A stretch of DNA of 64,000 nucleotides from Alcanivoracaceae bacterium (GTDB lineage Bacteria; Pseudomonadota; Gammaproteobacteria; Xanthomonadales; Marinicellaceae). The stretch lies in NCBI GenBank assembly GCA_016744455.1, contig JADGEI010000002.1, forward strand, positions 159,024-223,023, in the 5' to 3' direction. How positions within the stretch are numbered: the first letter of the stretch is position 1; each line of letters begins with the position of its first letter. Position numbers and translations under genes: made by a program. This document shows positions 18,081 to 25,792 of the stretch, one piece after another. The notes under the pieces were generated by a model. That model saw only the letters and a list, made by a program, of their open reading frames with translations, had not been told where the DNA came from and ran no database searches.

Positions 18081-19523
18081 ATGTTGATATTTGAACATTC
18101 AAGAGAGGGGCGACAAGCCACTGCTCAAGCACCAAAAACTTCTTACATACCAACGATTCCAAAAGAATTGCAACGAACGACTAAGCTCGGCCTCCCTGAG
18201 GTTTCAGAATTGGGTGTTGTAAGACATTATACTCGTTTAAGTCAAAAGAATTTTTCAATTGACACACACTTTTATCCTTTGGGTTCATGTACTATGAAAT
18301 ACAATCCTCGGGTTTGTAACTCATTGGCGATGAACGATGGGTTCTTAAGTTTACATCCTCTTGCAGATAAGAGTTTGTCACAAGGTATTTTGTCTTGTAT
18401 GTATGATTTACAAGAGATTTTACAAGATGTTACCGGTATGTGTGCAGTTACACTTTCACCTATGGCTGGTGCACAAGGTGAGTTTTCTGGTATAGCTATG
18501 ATCAAAAAATACCATGAAGAACGTAAAGATTTTGAACGCAATGAAATCATCTGCCCAGATGCCGCACATGGTACAAACCCAGCAACAGCGATAATGTGTG
18601 GCTACAAAGTTAAAGAAATTCGTACCAATCGAGATGGCAATATTAACATCCATGATTTAATTCCGCTACTTGGCCCACAAACAGCAGGTATAATGCTCAC
18701 GAACCCGTCAACATTAGGTGTATTTGAACCTAATATTAAAGAAATTGCAGACTTGGTTCACGAAGCAGGGGGGTTGTTGTATTATGATGGTGCCAACCTA
18801 AATGCCATACTCGGGAAAGTCCGCCCTGGTGACATGGACTTTGATGTTATTCATATGAACTTGCACAAAACCTTTTCAACACCACATGGTGGCGGTGGAC
18901 CAGGGTCTGGTGCCATAGGCGTAGGTAGGCGATTAGTTCCTTATATGCCTGTGCCTTATGTTAGTAAAAATGAAGAAGGTTTTTATTATGTTGATGAATC
19001 TCAAGCAGAAAAAACCATTGGCCGTTTGTCAGCTTTTGCAGGTAATATTGGAGTAAATTTACGTGCCTATATTTACACCCTTTTACTAGGTAAGCAAGGT
19101 ATGCCACGGATTGCTGAATTTGCTACACTTAATGCTAATTATTTGATGAAAGAATTGGAACGTGTTGGTTTTCAGTTGGCCTTTCCTAGCCGTCGAGCAA
19201 GCCATGAATTTATTGTGACGCTTAAAAAACAAGCCAAAGACCTAGATTTAACCGCAACAGATGTAGCCAAAACACTATTAGATTACGGTATGCATGCACC
19301 AACAGTTTACTTTCCATTGCTGGTTGCTGAGTGCATGTTGATTGAACCAACAGAAACAGAATCTAAGCAAACCATTGACAAATTTGTAGTAGCGATGGCA
19401 GACATTCTTAAACAAGCCCATACGAATATCGAAGCAATAAAACAAGCACCGCATTCGGCGCCCAACCGCCGCTTGGATGATGCCAAGGCTGTAAAACAAC
19501 CAAATTTGGTTTTCAATGGCTAG
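18081..19523 (+). CDS. gcvPB: Glycine dehydrogenase (decarboxylating) subunit 2, split P-protein
   Basis: This 480-residue protein is the C-terminal, PLP-bearing half of the P-protein of the glycine cleavage system, which decarboxylates glycine and passes the aminomethyl group to lipoyl-GcvH. Motifs are FYPLGSCTMKYNP (about 61-73), the PLP lysine in MNLHKTFSTPHGGGGPG (about residue 262), and the C-terminal PTVYFPLLVAECMLIEPTETES. The subunit 1 gene gcvPA, and gcvT/gcvH, are not in this window, so the split enzyme genes are not all together. The stop codon overlaps dgkA by eight bases. Confidence 0.95.
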   Translation: MLIFEHSREGRQATAQAPKTSYIPTIPKELQRTTKLGLPEVSELGVVRHYTRLSQKNFSIDTHFYPLGSCTMKYNPRVCNSLAMNDGFLSLHPLADKSLSQGILSCMYDLQEILQDVTGMCAVTLSPMAGAQGEFSGIAMIKKYHEERKDFERNEIICPDAAHGTNPATAIMCGYKVKEIRTNRDGNINIHDLIPLLGPQTAGIMLTNPSTLGVFEPNIKEIADLVHEAGGLLYYDGANLNAILGKVRPGDMDFDVIHMNLHKTFSTPHGGGGPGSGAIGVGRRLVPYMPVPYVSKNEEGFYYVDESQAEKTIGRLSAFAGNIGVNLRAYIYTLLLGKQGMPRIAEFATLNANYLMKELERVGFQLAFPSRRASHEFIVTLKKQAKDLDLTATDVAKTLLDYGMHAPTVYFPLLVAECMLIEPTETESKQTIDKFVVAMADILKQAHTNIEAIKQAPHSAPNRRLDDAKAVKQPNLVFNG

Positions 19524-19899
19524 TAATGAACGCAGAGGTATAAAACAAATTGCTAATGCAGCTAAATGGTCAGTGCAAGGCTTGCAAGCAACATTTAAAC
19601 ACGAAGCTTCTTTTCGTTTAGAGTTTTTTCTATTCTTGTTGTTAACACCTCTTGCCATTTACCTAGCTCAATCGTTAATGCAACTTTTGTTGTTAATAGC
19701 TTGTATGGTTCTGGTTTTAATTGTTGAAATACTAAACTCAGCTATTGAAGCAGTTGTTGATATGGTCTGTGGAGAAAAGCACCACGATCTTGCAAAACGA
19801 GCTAAAGATATGGGTTCTGCTGCAGTATTTCTCAGTCAATTGTTAGTGGCCGCTTGTTGGGGTACGGTGGTTTATAGTAATTATTTAAGTGGGCTCTAA
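19516..19899 (+). CDS. dgkA: Diacylglycerol kinase DgkA
   Basis: This small integral-membrane kinase of 127 residues phosphorylates diacylglycerol to phosphatidate, recycling diacylglycerol released when membrane-derived glycans or lipid A are modified. The family signature EILNSAIEAVVDM is present near residues 75-87, with three predicted helices and the N-terminal amphipathic segment. The ATG lies inside the end of gcvPB, so translation is probably coupled. The pairing with gcvPB has no obvious metabolic meaning. Confidence 0.93.
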   Translation: MASNERRGIKQIANAAKWSVQGLQATFKHEASFRLEFFLFLLLTPLAIYLAQSLMQLLLLIACMVLVLIVEILNSAIEAVVDMVCGEKHHDLAKRAKDMGSAAVFLSQLLVAACWGTVVYSNYLSGL

Positions 19900-19948
19900 T
19901 TCGAGTTTCTTTTACGGGGTTAGGGTGAGTGAGAAGAAAACATTTATT

Positions 19949-20761
19949 TCATTGACCAATAAAATCTACAATAGTATCTAAAACCTTAGCATCTTTAATT
20001 GTCAATCGATGGCCAAGGTTTTCCGTAGTTGAAAAATTCCCACCAAGCCAGGTTTGTTTAAGTGTGGTAAAGTCGCTGTAAGGGATAACATCATCACTTT
20101 TGTCGTGGATAATTAGAACATTACTGGTTTTTGAAATATCGTTATTGACTAGGCTGACTTCATTTAAGGAATAGCCCGATTGGTTTTCTGATAATTGAAT
20201 AAATTTAGCTGTAGCTTTTGAACTAAGACCAATCATTTTTGCAAAATTCATAAAAATAGCCCTAATACGAGTTGGAGCTGAAACAATCACCACTTTTTTG
20301 GGCATAGAATAAATCTTATTTAAAACTGCCATGGTAGCGCCACCAAATGAATGACCAACAAAAGCCACAGGTGGTTTGCTTAATCTTTGTTGTAAGTCCT
20401 CTACTAATGAGTGTGCAAAGTTAGGCACATGTGTAGCTGAGCCAGGCGAGTCTCCATGTGCTGGGCCATCCCAAGCTATAACTTGGTATCCATTATTAAC
20501 TAATAATGGGATTAACTTATAAAAGGTAGAGCCTCTAGATTCCCAACCGTGGATTAACCAGATGACTTCACCACTCCCCCAAGACCGTGCTTTTCTTCCG
20601 GACTTAAAATGAAGTTTTTTTCCTGTCGCTAAAAAGGCCATTTCTTCATCTTCTCTATTCTTTCTTTGAGGGTGTGTAAATAATTTAATTGCCAGTTTAG
20701 CAGCTAGATATGGGCTAATAAATGAAAGAAATTTAAAGAATTTGGGAATAAGTTTTTTCAA
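19949..20761 (-). CDS. Alpha/beta hydrolase
   Basis: This 270-residue hydrolase has the nucleophile elbow VGHSFGG (Ser near residue 138), oxyanion region LIHGWESRG, an Asp in HDKSDDVIPY and a His in LGHRLTIKD, giving a complete triad. The N-terminus has a hydrophobic stretch (about 10-25, FLSFISPYLAAKLAIKLF) that could anchor it to the membrane. The start is TTG at 20759-20761; the next in-frame Met is about 40 residues in and would remove the hydrophobic segment. The substrate is unknown. It is convergent with dgkA and divergent from tag. Confidence 0.8.
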   Translation of the reverse strand: MKKLIPKFFKFLSFISPYLAAKLAIKLFTHPQRKNREDEEMAFLATGKKLHFKSGRKARSWGSGEVIWLIHGWESRGSTFYKLIPLLVNNGYQVIAWDGPAHGDSPGSATHVPNFAHSLVEDLQQRLSKPPVAFVGHSFGGATMAVLNKIYSMPKKVVIVSAPTRIRAIFMNFAKMIGLSSKATAKFIQLSENQSGYSLNEVSLVNNDISKTSNVLIIHDKSDDVIPYSDFTTLKQTWLGGNFSTTENLGHRLTIKDAKVLDTIVDFIGQ

Positions 20762-20795
20762 TTGAGAAATAATAGAGATAAAAGCCTATAATATC

Positions 20796-21398
20796 ATGAT
20801 TAAAAAATTAATGGGTAACATGACAGTAGATAAAAAAAGATGTCAATGGTGTTTAGGTGATACCGCAGATGAAAATTATCACGATACACAGTGGGGTGTA
20901 CCGATTCATGATGATCAATTATGGTTTGAATTTTTAACCTTGGAAGGGGCACAAGCTGGTTTGAGTTGGCGAACGATTGTAAAAAAAATTGATGGTTATA
21001 AACAGTCTTTCTATAATTTTGATATTGATAGGGTGGCAAAAATGACAGATGCTGAATTGGATGACCTGTTGTTAAATCCAAGAATTATTCGTAACCGTTT
21101 AAAAGTATACTCCACGCGCAATAATGCCTTACAAATGATTAAAGTTCAGGCTGAATTTGGTTCATTTGATAACTATATATGGCGGTTTGTTGATGGTAAG
21201 ACGATACAAAATAGTTTTAAAAGTTTAAAAAATATACCTGCAACAACAGAGGTTTCAGATTCCATGAGTAAGGATTTAAAGAAACGTGGCTTTAAATATA
21301 TAGGTTCTACGATTTGTTACGCCCTGATGCAGGCAGCAGGCATGACTAATGATCATGAAATTGAGTGTTTTCGTTATCACGAGTGTAGAGATTTGTGA
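20796..21398 (+). CDS. tag: DNA-3-methyladenine glycosylase I
   Basis: This 200-residue Tag-family glycosylase removes 3-methyladenine from DNA in base excision repair. It shows the family sequence CQWCLGDTADENYHDTQWG, then LEGAQAGLSWRTIVKK, and the C-terminal KKRGFKYIGSTICYALMQA and NDH segments; the structural zinc is bound by N-terminal Cys and C-terminal His/Cys (HECRDL at the end). Start choice is open: ATG at 20796, 20811 or 20820 are all in frame, and the last gives the usual short N-terminus. It is divergent from the hydrolase gene. Confidence 0.94.
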   Translation: MIKKLMGNMTVDKKRCQWCLGDTADENYHDTQWGVPIHDDQLWFEFLTLEGAQAGLSWRTIVKKIDGYKQSFYNFDIDRVAKMTDAELDDLLLNPRIIRNRLKVYSTRNNALQMIKVQAEFGSFDNYIWRFVDGKTIQNSFKSLKNIPATTEVSDSMSKDLKKRGFKYIGSTICYALMQAAGMTNDHEIECFRYHECRDL

Positions 21399-21491
21399 CA
21401 GGCTTCAAGCTTTGTATTTTTTCATATTAACGCCCAATTCATCGTAAATTCCTATAATAGACACATTATTTAATTATTTAAGGGAACAACT

Positions 21492-21788
21492 ATGAAAAAA
21501 ACAATTCTATTAAGTTCGTTAATTCTAAGCTCAGTTGCACTGGCAAAAAGCAACAATGCCTTTTATCAAGAAACAGTAAAATGTGGTAACGAAGGTTGTG
21601 AAATTGTCTGTCATGAGCCTGGTGCTCGTTGGGATACTTTTTTGCGTTCTAAAGGTGACTTAGAAATTACTTATTTCTTTACTAGCGGAACACGCCAGAT
21701 AAAAGCAGATATTGGTAATGGTGAATACACTATTTTAGATACCAACCCAAGTTTCCAATCTTGTCGAATTAGTGGTGTGGTCAAATAA
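21492..21788 (+). CDS. Small exported protein of unknown function
   Basis: This 98-residue protein has a good signal peptide (MKKTILLSSLILSSVALA) and a mature part of about 80 residues with four Cys residues (CGNEGCEIVCH and SCRISG), which could form two disulfides in the periplasm. No family is recognised. The ribosome-binding site AAGGGA lies eight bases before the ATG and a TATAAT box lies about 35 bases upstream (21453-21458), so it is a well-supported single gene. No function should be inferred. Confidence 0.75.
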   Translation: MKKTILLSSLILSSVALAKSNNAFYQETVKCGNEGCEIVCHEPGARWDTFLRSKGDLEITYFFTSGTRQIKADIGNGEYTILDTNPSFQSCRISGVVK

Positions 21789-21857
21789 ACTATTTGAATA
21801 GTAAAGTTACATAGCCTAAGATGGTTTTATTCATAAAGGTAACAAAATACAAGTCCT

Positions 21858-22850
21858 ATGCATCAAGCGGCAATATTATTAATTGGTTTTTCGTTTTTTT
21901 ATGTGTTAGTTTTTGTACTGACACACTTTAAAAACAGTTATTACCACGACCAAAAAACTGCACGGGTTTTTGGTATTTTATTGATGCTGTGTTTAGCTGT
22001 TCTGCAGTTGTACCATTACAATTATTTAATGCAGAGAACAATTAATATAGACGCGTTATTCTACTTGTCCTGTTTATATTTGGTTGCCCCCAGTTTTTAT
22101 TTTTACGCCCGCCCTGTTTTAAAGGCAGAAGATGAGTTTAAATTAAAACATTTTGCGCACTTTATGCCATTATTGTTAGTTTTTACAATTGAGTATAATT
22201 TAGCCTTTACCTTGGCTTTTGTTAGTGGGTCATTATATTTATTGTGGTTATTTAATACAATATATGCACTTCGTACTCATAAGCAACAGTTTAAAAATGA
22301 ACTGATTTTATTAACCATGGTTTTTATTATTGCGATTAGTGTTTCGGTTATTGCTCTAACGAAGCCTTTTTCTCAACAGTTGTTTTTTACACTTTATGCC
22401 TGTGCTATTGGCTTGGCTTTATTCGTTGTTGCACTGGTGGTAAGTTATAAACCAGAACTTTCAGAAATTGTTTCAGAAGCAGCCAAAGAGACTTATGCTG
22501 TTTCTACTCTAACAGCTGTTGATTGTGAGGCTAAACTTGCACAACTTGAGTCTTTGATGAAAGATAATAAGCTTTATCAACAACATAATGTTGACCGGCA
22601 TACCATAGCAACTGAACTGGATTTAACGACACATCAATTATCGGAATTAATTAACACCAAACTTAATATGGGTTTTTCACATTACCTAAGGTTGCAACGA
22701 ATCAATGCCGCAAAACGACTATTATTGTCTCAACACACTGCATCAGTTTTATCAATAGGGTTAGAGGTAGGCTTTTCATCGCAATCAAATTTTTATGAAG
22801 CCTTTAAAGACATAACAAAAACAACCCCTGGGAAATATAGGTCTAGATAA
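21858..22850 (+). CDS. AraC-family regulator with N-terminal membrane domain
   Basis: This 330-residue protein has seven predicted membrane helices (about 5-205) followed by an AraC/XylS DNA-binding domain (about 235-330). Both helix-turn-helix parts are visible: TIATELDLTTHQLSELINTK, and SIGLEVGFSSQSNFYEAFK followed by TPGKYR. Membrane-embedded AraC regulators of this layout probably sense a lipophilic or envelope signal; the signal and target are unknown. The next downstream genes form a membrane-protein/SDR operon on the same strand, a possible target. Confidence 0.85.
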   Translation: MHQAAILLIGFSFFYVLVFVLTHFKNSYYHDQKTARVFGILLMLCLAVLQLYHYNYLMQRTINIDALFYLSCLYLVAPSFYFYARPVLKAEDEFKLKHFAHFMPLLLVFTIEYNLAFTLAFVSGSLYLLWLFNTIYALRTHKQQFKNELILLTMVFIIAISVSVIALTKPFSQQLFFTLYACAIGLALFVVALVVSYKPELSEIVSEAAKETYAVSTLTAVDCEAKLAQLESLMKDNKLYQQHNVDRHTIATELDLTTHQLSELINTKLNMGFSHYLRLQRINAAKRLLLSQHTASVLSIGLEVGFSSQSNFYEAFKDITKTTPGKYRSR

Positions 22851-23012
22851 AACGCACCCTTTATTATTAACGGGCACTATAAATTAACGTGACCTGACAA
22901 CTCCTGTATTATCAATCAGGAAAACTTAAGCCCTCTCTTTTTATCATTCGGGAAGCGTAAAGCCATCAACACTCCTATACTGAGCTCACTTTTTATCAAC
23001 AGTGAGAGCAAC

Positions 23013-23357
23013 ATGAACACCTTAACCATTTTTTCAATAGAAATTTTAATCAGTCTTTCTTTAAGCTTAATCACCTTGTGGTTGTTGGCAAAACCCTTGG
23101 TTGATGTTTTGGAAGATTTATGCCCTACCAAAAAACAAGCCAATTTTTGGTTGGCTTATACACGAATTATGTTACTTATTTCTCCGCTACTTTTAGTGTT
23201 GATGGTTAGTTTAAATAGTAGGCATCATGCCAATGTAGAAACCATAAAAATATCTTTAGTATCAACATTAACGGGCTTGTTATTGGGCATGATCATTGTA
23301 GGCAATAAAATTTTTGAGCCGGCAAAAAATACATGTGATAGTATTATTACAGAGTAA
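23013..23357 (+). CDS. Small membrane protein, unknown
   Basis: This 114-residue protein has three likely membrane helices (about 7-30, 50-68, 82-100) and a CPTKKQANFW loop after the first. No family is recognised. It has its own ATG with a GAGAGC-type ribosome-binding site and is followed after four bases by another membrane protein, so it probably starts the five-gene operon to 25680. A role shared with the downstream SDR, DUF2269 and DUF4166 proteins is possible but unproven. Confidence 0.65.
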   Translation: MNTLTIFSIEILISLSLSLITLWLLAKPLVDVLEDLCPTKKQANFWLAYTRIMLLISPLLLVLMVSLNSRHHANVETIKISLVSTLTGLLLGMIIVGNKIFEPAKNTCDSIITE

Positions 23358-23361
23358 TAAC

Positions 23362-23769
23362 ATGAGAAACAATACAATAAATTCGAAAGCCTTACTAGCA
23401 GCTCTATTATCGCCGTTAAAACTAGTAATTACACTGGCCTTTTTATTTTCAATAATACTTTTTATAATTACAGGGTATAACTATAGGGCAATATATGAAT
23501 TTATCTCTATTGCAATTGGTCTTCCGATTTATACAAGCATGATAACACTATTGGGCTCATTAACAATAGGTTCTCCTGTTGTAATAATTCTGTATAAATT
23601 AAATTACCCTACTTCATTTAATAGTGCGATAAGTTGCGGTGTAACAGTTTTATTAATTTCATTGTTTATTTCTAATGGAGAGTTTAATTTTTTTGTTTCC
23701 CTGTTTACTTTTTATGGAATTGTATGTGGGTACGCCTATATGTACGGTTATCAAAGGTATTTAAGGTGA
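23362..23769 (+). CDS. Small membrane protein, unknown
   Basis: This 135-residue protein has about four membrane helices. The start is taken as ATG 23362, four bases after the previous stop codon, rather than the earlier in-frame ATG at 23314 inside the upstream gene. That start gives a normal N-terminus (MRNNTINSKALL) before the first helix. Its TGA stop overlaps the GTG start of the SDR gene (GTGA), so these genes are translated together. No family is recognised. Confidence 0.65.
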   Translation: MRNNTINSKALLAALLSPLKLVITLAFLFSIILFIITGYNYRAIYEFISIAIGLPIYTSMITLLGSLTIGSPVVIILYKLNYPTSFNSAISCGVTVLLISLFISNGEFNFFVSLFTFYGIVCGYAYMYGYQRYLR

Positions 23770-24599
23770 ATGTTTTAATCACAGGAGCAAGTGGTTTTAT
23801 AGGTCAAAACTTAATCAAGTTATTGCTTAAATCGGACCATAAAATTACCGCTTGTATACATATAAATACACTACCTTTTGAAATAAAAGTATATCAATGT
23901 GATTTTACTAAAATGTTAAAAGCCACTGATTGGTTACCATTGCTAATGGGTATCGATGTGGTGATTAATTGTGTTGGTGTGATTACCGAAAACCGAAAGA
24001 ACAGTTTTGAAATCATGCACGTACAAGCACCAATTGCTTTGTTTAAGGCTTGTGAAAAAACCAACGTAAAACGCGTTATTCAACTATCTGCATTAGGGGC
24101 AGATGAGTCAGCAATCACCGCCTACCACAAAAGTAAAAAAAGGGCGGATGATTATTTACAAAACAGTTCGCTTGAATGGTTTATTTTACGACCTTCTTTA
24201 GTATACGGTGAAGGTGGGAAAAGTTTTCAGTTTTTTAAATACTTAAGTAACTTGCCAATTATTCCTTTGGTTGGTAAAGGTGAACAAAAAATACAACCGG
24301 TAAAGGTAGAAACAGTGGTAGAAGTGATTGTTAAATGCCTTGATCATAACGAACCATATCAAATTTTAAATACCGTTGGTGACCAAGCACTAAGTTATCA
24401 GCAATGGATGATGCAATTACGCCGCAAAAAATCAAAAGTTCGTTTTATAAAAATCCCTATAGGAGTGGTGAAATTTATGGCGACATTGCTTAAACCTTTT
24501 GGTCTAAAAATGATATCTAAAGACAATTTGAAAATGTTACAGCAAAATAATGTGGCTGATTATGAGCCATTAAAACAATTTATCGAGAATAAGTCATGA
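23766..24599 (+). CDS. NAD-dependent epimerase/SDR-type oxidoreductase
   Basis: This 278-residue atypical SDR has the nucleotide-binding motif TGASGFIGQNL at the N-terminus, followed by VDVVINCVG-type strand 4 (DVVINCVGVI) and a Tyr/Lys pair in AYHKSKKRADDYL. It starts at GTG 23766, overlapping the preceding stop codon; the longer frame from 23724 would add residues before the Rossmann start that do not fit. Relatives are often found with, or fused to, DoxX-like, DUF2269 and DUF4166 proteins, as here. The substrate is unknown. The ATG of the DUF2269 gene overlaps its stop codon (ATGA). Confidence 0.82.
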   Translation: MNVLITGASGFIGQNLIKLLLKSDHKITACIHINTLPFEIKVYQCDFTKMLKATDWLPLLMGIDVVINCVGVITENRKNSFEIMHVQAPIALFKACEKTNVKRVIQLSALGADESAITAYHKSKKRADDYLQNSSLEWFILRPSLVYGEGGKSFQFFKYLSNLPIIPLVGKGEQKIQPVKVETVVEVIVKCLDHNEPYQILNTVGDQALSYQQWMMQLRRKKSKVRFIKIPIGVVKFMATLLKPFGLKMISKDNLKMLQQNNVADYEPLKQFIENKS

Positions 24600-25060
24600 C
24601 CTATATAATCTTAAAATATTTACATATCATCAGTGCTATTTTATTATTTGGCACGGGACTAGGTTCAGCTTTTTATAAGTGGATGGCTGATCGTTCGGGC
24701 AACATTAACCATATTGCCATCACCAATAAAAACGTGGTGCTTGCCGATTGGTTGTTCACAACACCTACTGTTATCTTTCAACCACTATCGGGTTTTTGGA
24801 TGGCTAGCATTGCAGGCTTTCCGTTAACAACACCTTGGATTATGTCTTCTTTGATTTTGTATTTTATAGCGGGTGCTTGCTGGTTGCCAGTGGTTTATTT
24901 GCAGATTAAAATGAAAAATATGGCTGCCAAAGCATTAGATGCCAATACCGAGCTTCCAAAGAAATACTGGCATTATGCAAAATTATGGTTTGTACTGGGA
25001 ATACCAGCATTTACAGCGATGGTATGGGTTGTATGGTTAATGGTTATAAAACATATATAA
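24596..25060 (+). CDS. DUF2269 family membrane protein
   Basis: This 154-residue protein has four membrane helices. It begins MTYIILKYLHIISAILLFGTGLG, the usual DUF2269 N-terminus, with conserved His in the first helix and the FQPLSGFWM loop. DUF2269 proteins have no proven role. It overlaps the SDR gene by four bases and the DUF4166 gene by one (TAATG), which supports one operon with tight coupling. Confidence 0.82.
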   Translation: MTYIILKYLHIISAILLFGTGLGSAFYKWMADRSGNINHIAITNKNVVLADWLFTTPTVIFQPLSGFWMASIAGFPLTTPWIMSSLILYFIAGACWLPVVYLQIKMKNMAAKALDANTELPKKYWHYAKLWFVLGIPAFTAMVWVVWLMVIKHI

Positions 25061-25680
25061 TGGACAAATCAATGAATAAAGAAAACAACAACAAATCACT
25101 CATGCAACTAGCTTTGGGAAAACAATGGCACAAGCTACCAAAAGCCTTACAAAACCATTATGGCAGTAATGAGCAGGGCGTAAACAGAGCCCAGGGAAAA
25201 CTGGATATAAGCTACCCTTGGTTTATGCAATGGCCTTTAACAGTGATGCGTCTATTTGGTGCGCTGGTTAATAAACGAGGTAAAGGATTGAATACCGAAG
25301 TATCAAAGTCAATGATCAATGGCCAACAGTTTTGGCATCGAGTTATACGATTCCCGGATGGTAGAAGCCTTAACTTTACAAGTACAATTACCTTAAACAA
25401 CAAAGGCGATTTTATTGAATATGTTAACCCCTTTTTAGGATTAAAAATGCGAGCATTTGTCGAAAATCAGCAACTACGATATGAAAGTAAAGGCTATGTG
25501 TTAAAGCTTGGTAAAGCAATAATCCCAATTCCAGAGTGGCTAGCCTTGGGTCATGCCAGTATTATAGAATCAGAATTTGACGAAACCGATAGCCAAACAT
25601 TTGTTATGGACTTTAGAATCAAACACCCACTATTCGGTGAAGTTTTTTGTTATAAGGGAAGATTTAAAACCGAGTTATAA
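25060..25680 (+). CDS. DUF4166 domain protein
   Basis: This soluble protein of 206 residues matches DUF4166: LPKALQNHYG near the N-terminus, then WHRVIRFPDGR and the FRIKHPLFGEVFCYKGRF end. The start is ATG 25060, overlapping the DUF2269 stop codon; the longer open frame from 24985 runs inside the DUF2269 gene. In other bacteria this domain is often encoded next to or fused to SDR epimerases, consistent with a shared but unknown lipid or envelope function. It is the last gene of the operon. Confidence 0.8.
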   Translation: MDKSMNKENNNKSLMQLALGKQWHKLPKALQNHYGSNEQGVNRAQGKLDISYPWFMQWPLTVMRLFGALVNKRGKGLNTEVSKSMINGQQFWHRVIRFPDGRSLNFTSTITLNNKGDFIEYVNPFLGLKMRAFVENQQLRYESKGYVLKLGKAIIPIPEWLALGHASIIESEFDETDSQTFVMDFRIKHPLFGEVFCYKGRFKTEL

Positions 25681-25792
25681 TGGGGGTAATTCAAAAGCAA
25701 ACCTTTAAGAAACATCAGCCTACCACTATTTTAAAATTAATAATTAAATTGGTAAATAGCCATAGGCCTCGCTTACACTGATTAATCTTATA

